64,000 nucleotides of DNA. Source: MWEI01 sp964600235. Lineage in GTDB: Bacteria; Desulfobacterota; Desulfomonilia; UBA1062. Under the pieces are notes generated by a model. The model did no database searches. It was not told where the DNA came from and saw only the letters and a list, made by a program, of their open reading frames with translations. Positions 1 to 8,900 of this stretch are shown here, piece after piece. The position numbers and the translations under genes are program-made. Each line of letters opens with the position of its first letter. The first letter of the stretch is position 1. The stretch is from contig CAZRIV010000015.1 of the NCBI GenBank assembly GCA_964600235.1, positions 1 through 64,000 of the forward strand, read 5' to 3'.

Positions 1-76
1 ACACTCCGAAGAAGAGAGACCTAGATTAAAAGTGCGAAACATTGTTGACACTACCGCTTGTCATCCTTATCTCATG

Positions 77-1294
77 TTAAATAAAATTATTCAGTATCGG
101 TCCCTTAATTTTTGGCTTACCTACAAGTTGGGGAATATACTTATTAAAGATCATTATAAAAGGAACACACAACGCCAGACTTGCCACAGTTACCAATGAA
201 CTCACCCCAAAAATGGTGAATGTGTCATTGGGGACTTTATTTAAAATCCAATGTGCCACCCTTCCGTTGATAAAGTGGAAAAAGACACCATTCAGGCCGA
301 AGAGTATCAAGGCATTCTGACCCATGTTCATTGCGATATTATTGATTGGTGTTAGCTTGGCCAGGAATAATATGAATAAACTACCCGCAATTGCCGTTAT
401 GGGGAAAAGAATCATATTCCCATGTTCAGAATACTCAAGTATTACACAGTTTAAGGGTGGTGGGAACCTGAAAGGCCCGTCATTCAGATTAAAGGTAAAT
501 AGTACCATGAACAAAGAGATGAGTAATCCGGATACCAGTAATCCCGGGTTCATGTCTTCTATCAAGAACTTCTTACGCCTCAAATATATTCCCAGCAGGT
601 AGAATGCATAGACAATAATGGCTTCATGAAAATGGAAATAATTCCAGCCGACATATCCCTGGATACCAGGACTGTAGAAGACATGTTTCCAGTTGAGGAT
701 GTATCCGGTTATGTAAAATATTAGCGCAGCTATCAGTATTCTAGTGTTTGATTTTAGATATCTGAATGTAGTGTAATGAATAACTTCGACCGATATAAGC
801 AGAACCAAAAACCATGTCGGAGCATTAAATACAGTGACACCTCTCAATGTTGAGAAAATACCAAACAGATAACTATTTCTGTTAGTTAGGTCCAATGGCC
901 AGAAATTACCAGGGATATAGAAAGCAGGCACTAATAGCAAGATATTAAAAAAAGCTAGTGGTACAAAACGGGTATAAAATCGATTCTTGAGAAATGCCCT
1001 GAGATTTAATTGCACGTCACTTTCCTTGGATATATAGCCAGCTATTAAGATAAACAGCACCATATGGAATGAATATATAAACTTATATTGAAGTGATCCT
1101 AATTTATAATTTATTTCCATTGCCCCTGTAATAAAATGGCCATAATACACGAGTACCATACCGTAAAACCTTGACATATCGATAAATTGTATCCTTTGTG
1201 CTTGGGCGAGGGAAACTGCAGTCCGTTCGTCCTTGTTGTCTGAAATTGCCTGGCTACCACCCGGTGGTATTTCTTTGAGATCATGCTGATTCAT
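77..1294 (-). CDS. Acyltransferase family 3 membrane protein
   Basis: This 405-residue multi-pass membrane protein resembles the acyltransferase-3 (OafA/NolL/fucose-4-O-acetylase-like) family. Members of that family acetylate sugars of surface polysaccharides in the inner membrane. The N-terminal block reads FIDMSRFYGMVLVYYGHF, with the family-typical histidine at the end of the first membrane helix, and about nine further hydrophobic helices follow. The open frame extends upstream to a TTG at 1381, but the ATG at 1294 is preceded by AGAGGG at good spacing and fits the family better. It faces away from the next gene, so the two share a divergent promoter region. The family is fairly secure; the acyl acceptor is unknown, although a fucose-containing glycan is plausible from the gmd/fcl genes nearby. 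Confidence 0.75.
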   Translation of the reverse strand: MNQHDLKEIPPGGSQAISDNKDERTAVSLAQAQRIQFIDMSRFYGMVLVYYGHFITGAMEINYKLGSLQYKFIYSFHMVLFILIAGYISKESDVQLNLRAFLKNRFYTRFVPLAFFNILLLVPAFYIPGNFWPLDLTNRNSYLFGIFSTLRGVTVFNAPTWFLVLLISVEVIHYTTFRYLKSNTRILIAALIFYITGYILNWKHVFYSPGIQGYVGWNYFHFHEAIIVYAFYLLGIYLRRKKFLIEDMNPGLLVSGLLISLFMVLFTFNLNDGPFRFPPPLNCVILEYSEHGNMILFPITAIAGSLFILFLAKLTPINNIAMNMGQNALILFGLNGVFFHFINGRVAHWILNKVPNDTFTIFGVSSLVTVASLALCVPFIMIFNKYIPQLVGKPKIKGPILNNFI

Positions 1295-1688
1295 ATTTAA
1301 CCCTCTTGCAACCCCCTCCCACCCATCGTTCAGAAAATTATCTCTTTTGCCAAAAAGTCTATCAAGAAACAATTTGAACAATGCTCAAAAGTCTGTTGCA
1401 ATTTAATAAACCTCTTTCAAAGTATGCACTATGTCCGAGTAATCTAAAAAAATCATATAAATAACTATCACGGAAAAATATACTGGATAATGCGGGAATA
1501 TGGCTGAGGTGAGAATGAACACAACCTTAGTGAATGATCATCTTCCTTGACAACGAGGTGGCAACTTGTTAAAAATCAGTTAATCCTTTATCCTATTGAA
1601 TTAATTTTAGTAATAGTGAGATTAAAATGATTTGTAACCTCCCAATAACAATGTTTTATGTGCCAGTGTACAGTTGAAGTGCTCATCG
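1295..1688. other. Divergent intergenic region, AT-rich
   Basis: This gap separates the divergent acyltransferase and GT-C-like genes, so it should hold promoters for both. It is AT-rich with no credible ORF. No clear sigma-70 or sigma-54 box, hairpin or repeat stood out. Confidence 0.4.
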
Positions 1689-3542
1689 ATGGAAACAATC
1701 GATAAATCCAGAATTGATGCTCACCGGCAGGTTGCATTATTTGCAATTTCCATATTAATTTTCCTGATCGCCGCTATAGCCGGTTGGATTAAGCTCAGGT
1801 ATGGCTTCAATTTCATAGACGAAGGTTATCACATGTCCGAATCCTGGCGGCTCGCTGCCGGCGATGATTTTTTCAAAGACAAATTCACCGGGTCATTGCT
1901 GTTGTATGTCTTCATCAACTCCCTTATTTTCAAGGCATTCCCTGATATAACTCTGCTCGCGTTCAGGGAACTTCAATTCGGCCTCACCATCGTATCACTC
2001 TTACTCATGAGTTTTGCCCTGTTTAGAATCACCAGGCGATTCTGGTTTCAGCCCCTCGTATTCTCCCTTTTTGCATTCACAGGACTTGATCCTGTAGGCA
2101 TGATATCCAATCTCAGTTATTACACATATCCCCACCTGTTCATCACCCTCCACCTTGCATTTTTCATTATAGGACTTAAATCGGGTTCCCAATCCCTAAG
2201 AAGACTATTCTTCATCCTTTCAGGGACGTCCTTATGGCTTATCAGTTTCAGCCTTCTTCATTTGAGTCCAATAGTACTCTCACCGGTTCTGCTCTTTTTG
2301 ATATTCAAAAAATTGAAGATTGAATACCTTGAATTTACCTTTCAGGATCTGTGTTTTGTCCTGGCCCCGTTCCTCTTCTTCTGGGCGGTCTTTATTGGAA
2401 TCTATCATAAGGAATACATTCAAAATATTCTGGCATCATTACAGTTCCTGCTTTCAACGCCTACCCATGAAAAAGGATCCCTTCTCGCCATTAATTTCGA
2501 GGCGCTGAAACGCATAATCACTGTCATGCTATTTCTTTTCTGCTTCCTGTCATGTACGAGGCTGCCCAAGATGGTATCAGGAGGTCTTCTTACACTGCTT
2601 GCGATAGTGATGTATTTCATTATTGATACCTCCTTCTTCGGATTCTTTTTGCCGTATTATCGAGGCTGGTTTGACCGCCCCATGTGGTTTACCGCCCTGT
2701 TGGTGGCATCATTTTTCATGATCCCCTGTTATTTCACGATTAAGTTTATCTTGAAGAAACAGTTCAATGAACTTGAGGTGTATGCCCTCATCCTGGTTAT
2801 CCCCTGCATTATCATGTCCATATGCAAAAGCGTTTTTTCTGCCCAGGGCATTCTGAACGTTCTCTACACCGCCATACCGGCTGTTGCCGCCATAACCTGC
2901 ATGGTCTTATCCCTGGAACCAATTGCGAAAAGGTCCCTGATTGAGAAATTCATAGTCCTGCTCATGCTTTTTGTGCCGTTTTACTACTCCACATCATGGG
3001 CGGACTGGAAGTATACTTATTTTGATGTATCGCCAAAACTGGCTACTGCTGAGATTGATCACGGGTTTGGCAGGGGGATTAAAACAAACGAGGTGTTCCG
3101 TGATTTATATAATTGGATCAGCCTTACTTCCGAAAAATATTCTCAGGAGGATGATTTCATCCTTTCCTATGTTGTATCCCCCATGGTGAGTATGATTGCC
3201 AGGCGCAGGCCATCCCTCGACAACCCGTATATCAGTATGGCCGAGTCACCTCCTTATTATTTTCTAGAGGCTATTGATTTCATGAAAAGACGCAACCGTG
3301 AGCCTCGTTTGGCCTATATTTTTGAAGCCATGCCGTGTCTGGACTGCAAGTCCCTGAAGGATGATAAGTACTCCTGGTTTATGAAACAGTTTGAATTTCC
3401 ATCGATTGATCCAATATCCGAATATGTCGCTGAGAATATGGTCCTTATAGATAATTTCAAAATAAATGATGAACTCACCGTCTGGTGTTATATTAACAGA
3501 TCCTATGCTCAGAGGAACTCATTACCTCCAAAAACACAATAA
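1689..3542 (+). CDS. Polytopic membrane protein, GT-C-like
   Basis: This protein of about 617 residues has 11 to 13 hydrophobic segments and a soluble C-terminal part of roughly 150 residues. After the first helix comes a periplasmic loop with FNFIDEGYH, an acidic motif in the position of the catalytic Asp/Glu of GT-C glycosyltransferases (ArnT/PMT-like). That suggests transfer of a sugar from a lipid carrier on the periplasmic side. The frame also opens with a TTG at 1674, but the ATG at 1689 gives a normal start; neither has a strong ribosome site. The gene is AT-richer than the gmd block that follows. Function is inferred from topology and the acidic loop only; an O-antigen polymerase-like role cannot be excluded. 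Confidence 0.6.
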   Translation: METIDKSRIDAHRQVALFAISILIFLIAAIAGWIKLRYGFNFIDEGYHMSESWRLAAGDDFFKDKFTGSLLLYVFINSLIFKAFPDITLLAFRELQFGLTIVSLLLMSFALFRITRRFWFQPLVFSLFAFTGLDPVGMISNLSYYTYPHLFITLHLAFFIIGLKSGSQSLRRLFFILSGTSLWLISFSLLHLSPIVLSPVLLFLIFKKLKIEYLEFTFQDLCFVLAPFLFFWAVFIGIYHKEYIQNILASLQFLLSTPTHEKGSLLAINFEALKRIITVMLFLFCFLSCTRLPKMVSGGLLTLLAIVMYFIIDTSFFGFFLPYYRGWFDRPMWFTALLVASFFMIPCYFTIKFILKKQFNELEVYALILVIPCIIMSICKSVFSAQGILNVLYTAIPAVAAITCMVLSLEPIAKRSLIEKFIVLLMLFVPFYYSTSWADWKYTYFDVSPKLATAEIDHGFGRGIKTNEVFRDLYNWISLTSEKYSQEDDFILSYVVSPMVSMIARRRPSLDNPYISMAESPPYYFLEAIDFMKRRNREPRLAYIFEAMPCLDCKSLKDDKYSWFMKQFEFPSIDPISEYVAENMVLIDNFKINDELTVWCYINRSYAQRNSLPPKTQ

Positions 3543-3691
3543 TATATCAGTTTAGAAGAAGTAAAATAGTGTCATGTGAAAGTCGTAAGACATTGTTAAG
3601 ACCAGGTATCTCTTGTGGGTGACAAAGTTTTCCTTAAGTGATAATAGCTGTAGTTCCGAAGAGATAAGGGAAGTGATACAGGAGAGATGAG

Positions 3692-4810
3692 ATGAAAAAG
3701 GCCTTGATCACAGGCATTACCGGCCAGGACGGGGCATACCTGGCTGAATTTCTTTTGGAAAAGGGCTACACGGTCCACGGCATCAAGAGGAGGTCGTCCA
3801 GCTTCAACACCTACCGGGTCGATCACCTCTACCAGGACCCGCATGAGAAGGACGTGCGTTTTCTCATGCACTACGGCGACCTGACAGACTCCACAAACAT
3901 CATCCGCATCATCCAGAACGTGGAACCCGACGAGATCTACAACCTCGGTGCCCAGAGCCACGTCCAGGTCTCCTTCGAGACCCCGGAGTACACCGCCCAG
4001 GCCGATGCCCTGGGCACGCTGAGGGTGCTGGAGGCGCTGCGCATCCTGGGCATGGCCAAGAAGGTGAGGTTCTACCAGGCATCCACCAGCGAGCTCTTCG
4101 GCCAGGTGCAGAAGATCCCCCAGGATGAGCTGACCCCCTTCTACCCCCGCAGCCCCTACGGGGTGGCCAAGCTCTACGCCTTCTGGATCACGGTGAACTA
4201 CCGCGAGGCCTATGGCATGTATGCCTGCAACGGCATCCTGTTCAACCATGAGTCGCCCATCCGCGGCGAGACCTTTGTCACCCGCAAGGTGACGCGTGCC
4301 GCCAGCAGGATCGCACTGGGGCTGCAGGACCGGCTCTATGTGGGCAACCTGAGCGCACTGCGCGACTGGGGTCATGCAAAAGACTTTGTCAGGGCCCAGT
4401 GGCTCATGCTCCAGCAGGAAAGGCCCGACGATTTCGTCATCGCCACGGGCAAACAGTATTCGGTGCGGCAGCTCTGCACCCTGGCCTTCCACAATGTGGG
4501 CATCGAGATCGAGTGGCAGGGTTCGGGCGTGGATGAGAAAGGGATAGCTTCCTCTGTCAAACCCTTTGAAGAAAACCAGAAGGTCAGGCCCGGTGATGTG
4601 GTGGTGCAGGTGGACCCCAACTACTTCAGGCCCACCGAGGTGGAGACCCTGCTGGGTGATCCGTCCAAGGCAAAGGAAAAGCTCGGGTGGGAACCGGTCA
4701 TCACCTTCGAGGAAATGATCGCCGAGATGGTCAGCCACGACACCAAGGAGGCCCGGATGGATGTGCTGTGCAAGAACAGCGGCTTCAATATCATGAACCG
4801 CCATGAATAA
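3692..4810 (+). CDS. gmd: GDP-mannose 4,6-dehydratase
   Basis: Converts GDP-D-mannose to GDP-4-keto-6-deoxymannose, the first step of GDP-L-fucose synthesis, in the cytoplasm. The 372-residue length is normal for Gmd. The NADP-binding glycine motif GITGQDG is at residues 8-14. The catalytic set is visible as STSELFG (T132, E134) and YGVAK (Y156, K160). The RRSSSFNTYR segment near residue 33 is typical of the family. An AGGAGAG ribosome site precedes the ATG. The stop overlaps the start of fcl by 8 bases, indicating translational coupling. It opens a tight plus-strand run of five genes with markedly higher G+C than its flanks. Confidence 0.96.
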   Translation: MKKALITGITGQDGAYLAEFLLEKGYTVHGIKRRSSSFNTYRVDHLYQDPHEKDVRFLMHYGDLTDSTNIIRIIQNVEPDEIYNLGAQSHVQVSFETPEYTAQADALGTLRVLEALRILGMAKKVRFYQASTSELFGQVQKIPQDELTPFYPRSPYGVAKLYAFWITVNYREAYGMYACNGILFNHESPIRGETFVTRKVTRAASRIALGLQDRLYVGNLSALRDWGHAKDFVRAQWLMLQQERPDDFVIATGKQYSVRQLCTLAFHNVGIEIEWQGSGVDEKGIASSVKPFEENQKVRPGDVVVQVDPNYFRPTEVETLLGDPSKAKEKLGWEPVITFEEMIAEMVSHDTKEARMDVLCKNSGFNIMNRHE

Positions 4811-5753
4811 GGACGCTAAAATCTGTGTCGCAGGCCATACCGGGCTCGTGGGCTCGGCGGTGAAGCGCAGCCTCGAGGCCCACGGGTATGGGAACATGGT
4901 GACGTGCTCGTACCCCGACATCGACCTGTCCCGCCAGCAGGATGTGGAAGACTTCTTTTCCCGCGAAAAGCCCGAGTACGTGTTCCTCTGCGCGGCCAAG
5001 GTGGGGGGGATCCTGGCCAACAGCACCTACCCGGCCCAGTTCATCTACGACAACATCATGATCGCGGCCAATGTCATCCACTCGAGCTTCAAGACAGGCG
5101 TGAAGAAGCTCCTCAACCTCGGCTCTTCGTGCATCTATCCCAAGCTCGCCTTGCAGCCGCTCAGGGAGAGCTACCTCCTGAGCGGAGAGCTGGAGCCCAC
5201 CAACGAGCCCTATGCCATTGCCAAGATCGCGGCCATCAAGATGTGCAGGTACTACAACGACCAGTACCGGACCAACTACATCTCGGTCATGCCCACAAAC
5301 CTCTACGGTCCGGGCGATAATTTCAATCTGCAGACGTCGCACGTCCTGCCTGCCCTCATCAGGCGGTTTCACGAGGCAAAGGAGCAGGGTGCGCCCTATG
5401 TCACCCTGTGGGGCACCGGCAGCCCCAAGCGGGAGTTCCTGCATGTGGACGACCTGGCCGGCGCCCTTGTCTTCATCATGAGCGGGTTCGACGCACCCGA
5501 TATAGGCGAGTTCGTCAACATCGGCACCGGAGCCGACCTGACCATAAAAGAGCTCGCCGGGCTGGTGCAGGGGGTTGTGGGTTACACCGGGGAGATCCGC
5601 TGGGATGCCTCGAAACCCGACGGCACGCCCCAGAAGCTCCTCGATGTGGGCAGGATAACCTCATTGGGCTGGAAGGCGAAGATAAGCCTGCCGGAGGGCA
5701 TCGCCGATACATACAAGTGGTATCTTGAGAACCAGACGCTTATCAGGGGATAA
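4803..5753 (+). CDS. fcl: GDP-L-fucose synthase
   Basis: Carries out the 3,5-epimerisation and 4-reduction of the Gmd product to give GDP-L-fucose. The 316-residue protein has the Rossmann motif GHTGLVG (residues 11-17), the SSCIYP block (108-113) and the catalytic YAIAK (Y137, K141), all typical of the Fcl/WcaG short-chain epimerase family. It starts inside the last codons of gmd, so the two enzymes are probably made in equal amounts. With gmd it shows that the local glycan contains L-fucose, or that a GDP-fucose donor is used by the neighbouring transferases. No truncation or missing catalytic residue was seen. Confidence 0.96.
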   Translation: MNKDAKICVAGHTGLVGSAVKRSLEAHGYGNMVTCSYPDIDLSRQQDVEDFFSREKPEYVFLCAAKVGGILANSTYPAQFIYDNIMIAANVIHSSFKTGVKKLLNLGSSCIYPKLALQPLRESYLLSGELEPTNEPYAIAKIAAIKMCRYYNDQYRTNYISVMPTNLYGPGDNFNLQTSHVLPALIRRFHEAKEQGAPYVTLWGTGSPKREFLHVDDLAGALVFIMSGFDAPDIGEFVNIGTGADLTIKELAGLVQGVVGYTGEIRWDASKPDGTPQKLLDVGRITSLGWKAKISLPEGIADTYKWYLENQTLIRG

Positions 5754-5758
5754 AACCA

Positions 5759-7216
5759 ATGAATACAGACGACAAGACATCCGCTCTGCCAAGCTCGGCC
5801 CTGAAATACCAGGAAAAGCGCCGGGAGCACTGGGACGCGGTCGCGCGCCGGATGGACTCGTGGCAGTCCATAGGTTCCTACTATCACGACAGGCTCAACG
5901 AGTTGTACTCCCACCTGGTGTCGCCGGGACAGAAGATCCTGGAGATCGGCTGCGGCACGGGCGACCTGCTCGCGCACCTCAACCCCTGCGAGGGCGTGGG
6001 CATCGACTTCTCGGACGAGATGCTCAAAAGGGCTGCCCTCAAGCATCCCCAGCTGCGCTTCATCCAGGCAGACGCGCATGAACTTGCCCTAAATGAGACC
6101 TTCGACGTCATCATCCTCTCGGACACGGTGAACGACCTGTGGGATGTCCAGAGGGTCTTCGAGGTGCTGAAGAAGGTCGCGAGGACCGACACACGCATAA
6201 TCCTGAACATGTACAGCCGCATGTGGGAACTCCCCATCACCGTCTCGCAGGTCCTGGGCCTTTCCACGCCATTGCTCCCCCAGAACTGGCTCACCATCGA
6301 AGACATCTCCAACATGCTGAGCCTGGCAGGCTTCGAGGTGTTCAGGCACTGGCAGGAGATACTGTGCCCCTTCGAGATTGCCAGAATGAGCGGCTTCCTG
6401 AACAGGTATGCGGTGAAGATGCTGCCCTTTTCCCTGTTTGCGTTCACCAATTTCATCATTGCCCGCAAAAGGCCTTCCGAAGAAGACAGGAAGCCGGCGC
6501 CCGTGGTCTCCGTAGTGGTACCGGCCCGCAACGAGGCCGGCAACATCGAGGAGATCTTCCGGCGCACCCCTGAGATGGGGGCAGGCACGGAGCTGATATT
6601 CGTGGAGGGGAATTCCACGGACAACACCTATGAGGTGATCGAGAAGACTATAGCTGCTCACCCCGAGAGGAACTGCAAGCTGTTCCGGCAGACCGGCAAG
6701 GGCAAGGGAGACGCCGTGCGCCTGGGCTACGCCAACGCCACGGGCGATATCTTCATGATCCTCGACGCCGACATGACCGTGCCTCCCGAAGACCTGCCGC
6801 GGTTCTATGAGGCCATCGTCTCGGGCGAGGGCGAGTTCATCAACGGCGTACGCCTGGTCTACCCCATGGAAAAGCAGGCCATGCGCTACCTCAACCTCCT
6901 GGGGAACAAGTTCTTCTCGCTCGCCTTTTCCTGGATCCTGGGCCAGTCCATCAAGGACACCCTGTGCGGCACCAAGGTGCTGAGCAGGGGTGATTATGAG
7001 AAGATAGCGAAGAATCGCTCATACTTCGGCGATTTCGACCCCTTCGGGGATTTCGACCTCCTGTTCGGCGCTGCCAAGCAGAACATGAAGATCGTCGAGA
7101 TGCCCATCCGGTATGCCGAGCGGAAATACGGGTCAACCAACATAGACCGGTGGAGGCACGGCTGGCTTCTCCTGAAGATGACCCTGTTCGCCATGCGAAA
7201 GATCAAGTTCAAGTGA
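5759..7216 (+). CDS. Fused SAM methyltransferase and GT2 glycosyltransferase
   Basis: A 485-residue two-domain protein. Residues about 20-235 form a class I SAM-dependent methyltransferase with ILEIGCGTGDLL as the SAM-binding loop, GIDFSDEML as the acidic strand-2 motif, and QADAHEL. Residues about 245-485 form a GT-A family 2 glycosyltransferase with VVSVVVPARNEAGNIEEI, FVEGNSTDNT and the metal-binding ILDADMTVPPEDL. It has no membrane segments, so it should act at the cytoplasmic face. It starts five bases after fcl, so it belongs to the same operon. One polypeptide may add a sugar and methylate a glycan or nucleotide sugar; which sugar is unknown. Confidence 0.85.
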   Translation: MNTDDKTSALPSSALKYQEKRREHWDAVARRMDSWQSIGSYYHDRLNELYSHLVSPGQKILEIGCGTGDLLAHLNPCEGVGIDFSDEMLKRAALKHPQLRFIQADAHELALNETFDVIILSDTVNDLWDVQRVFEVLKKVARTDTRIILNMYSRMWELPITVSQVLGLSTPLLPQNWLTIEDISNMLSLAGFEVFRHWQEILCPFEIARMSGFLNRYAVKMLPFSLFAFTNFIIARKRPSEEDRKPAPVVSVVVPARNEAGNIEEIFRRTPEMGAGTELIFVEGNSTDNTYEVIEKTIAAHPERNCKLFRQTGKGKGDAVRLGYANATGDIFMILDADMTVPPEDLPRFYEAIVSGEGEFINGVRLVYPMEKQAMRYLNLLGNKFFSLAFSWILGQSIKDTLCGTKVLSRGDYEKIAKNRSYFGDFDPFGDFDLLFGAAKQNMKIVEMPIRYAERKYGSTNIDRWRHGWLLLKMTLFAMRKIKFK

Positions 7217-7235
7217 TATGCATAAGGAAAGCCCC

Positions 7236-7814
7236 ATGGGCCACGTAGAAAGATTCATAAAAAAATACCACGGGAATCTGCTGCATATCATGCTTGAAGA
7301 ATATGCGGGATTTTTCACCCGGAACCTCCCGAGCATAGAAGGGATCATGATCAGGAGGATGCTTTACCGCTCATTATGCAGGAAATTCGGGAAAGGCGTC
7401 CTCATCTATTCCGGGGTCTACCTGACCCATACCTACGGGATAGAAATCGGTGATCAGTTCTCCGTGAACTCCGGGGCGGTCATCGACGGCAGAGGCGGGA
7501 TCAGGATCGGCAATTCAGTGATGGTGGGGCCGCATGCCGTGCTGGTGTCGTCATCGCACCAGTTCAAAAAGGTGAACGGGCCCATGAGTTCCCTCGACCA
7601 CATCATGCAGCCCCTTACTATCCAGGACGATGTCTGGATCGGGGCCAATGTGTTCATCAAGGGCGGCATAACCATCGGCCGTGGGGTGGTTATCGGGGCG
7701 GGCTCGGTGGTTCTCAAGGATATCCCGGACAATAAGATCGTTGGCGGCGCAGCCGGTGCTTCCACCAGGATCATCGGCGACAGGAGTGAGCGCAGCTCAA
7801 TAATCGAAGGGTAG
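7236..7814 (+). CDS. Left-handed beta-helix acetyltransferase (WbbJ-like)
   Basis: A 192-residue hexapeptide-repeat protein of the sugar/maltose O-acetyltransferase group, using acetyl-CoA to O-acetylate a sugar. Isoleucine/valine-initiated hexapeptides run through the second half (for example IEIGDQ, VIDGRG, IRIGNS, MVGPHA, then VWIGANVFIKGGITIG and VVIGAGSVV). HQFK follows the loop where the catalytic histidine of the family usually sits. An in-frame ATG exists at 7218, but the ATG at 7236 has AAGGAAA at correct spacing. It lies within the gmd operon and probably decorates the same fucose-containing glycan. Confidence 0.88.
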   Translation: MGHVERFIKKYHGNLLHIMLEEYAGFFTRNLPSIEGIMIRRMLYRSLCRKFGKGVLIYSGVYLTHTYGIEIGDQFSVNSGAVIDGRGGIRIGNSVMVGPHAVLVSSSHQFKKVNGPMSSLDHIMQPLTIQDDVWIGANVFIKGGITIGRGVVIGAGSVVLKDIPDNKIVGGAAGASTRIIGDRSERSSIIEG

Positions 7815-7833
7815 AACAGGGGCTAAGGAAAAC

Positions 7834-8781
7834 ATGAATATCTCGGTCGTGATCCCGGTCTACAACAGCTGCCAGATCCTGCCGGAGCTTATCGCCCGTA
7901 TGCAACCGGTTCTGGCGGCACACTACGAGGACTATGAGCTCATCCTCGTGAACGACGGGAGCAGGGACGCGAGCTGGGATGTCATCTGCTCCCTTGTCCG
8001 GTCTCAACCCTGGATCCGCGGCATCAACCTCATGCGCAACTACGGGCAGCACAATGCCATTCTCTGCGGCATCCGCCAGGCCGGGTTCGAGGCCATCGTC
8101 ACCATGGACGACGACCTCCAGCACCCTCCCGAAGAGATCCCGAAACTGACCCAGAAGCTGTCCGAGGGATACGACGTGGTGTACGGCCCACCCATGCAGC
8201 AGCAGCACGGCCTGTGGCGGGATGCGGCGTCGTTCGTTACCAAAAGCGCGCTTGAGGCGACCATCGGGGTCGAAACCGCCAGGATGGTCAGCGCCTTCAG
8301 GGCGTTCAGCACAAAGGTCCGCGAGGCCTTTGCCGAGTACCGCGGCTCGTTCGTTTCCCTGGATGTACTGCTCACCTGGGGCACTACCCGGTTTACGGCA
8401 GTGCCTGTCCGGCACGACCCCCGCAGGGAGGGCGTCTCGAACTATTCCCTGTGGAAGCTGGTGACTCATGCCTTCAACATGATAACCGGGTTCAGCTCCC
8501 TTCCCCTCCAGCTTGCCAGCATAGTGGGATTCATGTTTACACTATTCGGATTACTGATCTTTCTCTATGTTCTGGTGAATTACCTGATACGCGGGGGCGC
8601 AGTTCCCGGGTTTTCCTTCCTGGCGTGCACCATCGCCATATTCTCAGGCGTCCAGCTGCTCATGCTGGGTGTCTTCGGGGAATACCTGGCGCGCGTCCAC
8701 TTCCGTTCCATGGACAGGCCAAGCAGCATCATCCGTGAAATAAGAGGACCTTCGGCTCAAGATTCAACCAAAGGGGATTGA
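7834..8781 (+). CDS. GtrB/ArnC-like polyprenyl-phosphate glycosyltransferase (GT2)
   Basis: This 315-residue protein resembles bactoprenol glucosyltransferases and ArnC/DPM1 enzymes, which load a sugar onto undecaprenyl phosphate at the cytoplasmic face. The N-terminal GT-A domain has ISVVIPVYNS, LILVNDGSRDASWDVI and the metal-binding VTMDDDLQHPPEEIP. Two transmembrane helices occupy roughly residues 230-290, the usual GtrB arrangement. AAGGAAAAC lies upstream of the ATG. It is the last gene of the gmd operon. Its lipid-linked product could feed the GT-C proteins nearby (1689-3542, 10258-11979 and the TMTC-like genes); that link is inference. Confidence 0.88.
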   Translation: MNISVVIPVYNSCQILPELIARMQPVLAAHYEDYELILVNDGSRDASWDVICSLVRSQPWIRGINLMRNYGQHNAILCGIRQAGFEAIVTMDDDLQHPPEEIPKLTQKLSEGYDVVYGPPMQQQHGLWRDAASFVTKSALEATIGVETARMVSAFRAFSTKVREAFAEYRGSFVSLDVLLTWGTTRFTAVPVRHDPRREGVSNYSLWKLVTHAFNMITGFSSLPLQLASIVGFMFTLFGLLIFLYVLVNYLIRGGAVPGFSFLACTIAIFSGVQLLMLGVFGEYLARVHFRSMDRPSSIIREIRGPSAQDSTKGD

Positions 8782-8839
8782 ATGTCATGGGAACTCATTC
8801 CCTTTTTATGCTTTGAATGATCGGACAGCCTTCTTAGGA

Positions 8840-8866
8840 CGGTAATGGCCCTCAGTCTTATTACCG
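8840..8866. terminator. Weak hairpin between convergent genes
   Basis: CGGTAAT (8840-8846) and ATTACCG (8860-8866) can pair as a 7-bp stem with a 13-base loop. It lies in the short convergent gap between the GtrB-like gene and the flippase-like gene. It is AT-rich and has no strong T-run, so a terminator role is only possible. Confidence 0.22.
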
Positions 8867-8900
8867 GGTTATGGTTCAAAAAACACTATCCTCGTTAACC

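Noticed and set aside
3596..5026. A 476-codon minus-strand frame opposite gmd and the start of fcl
   Set aside because: It is the antisense shadow of two certain GC-rich genes, has no ribosome site, and its composition is that of a reversed coding strand.
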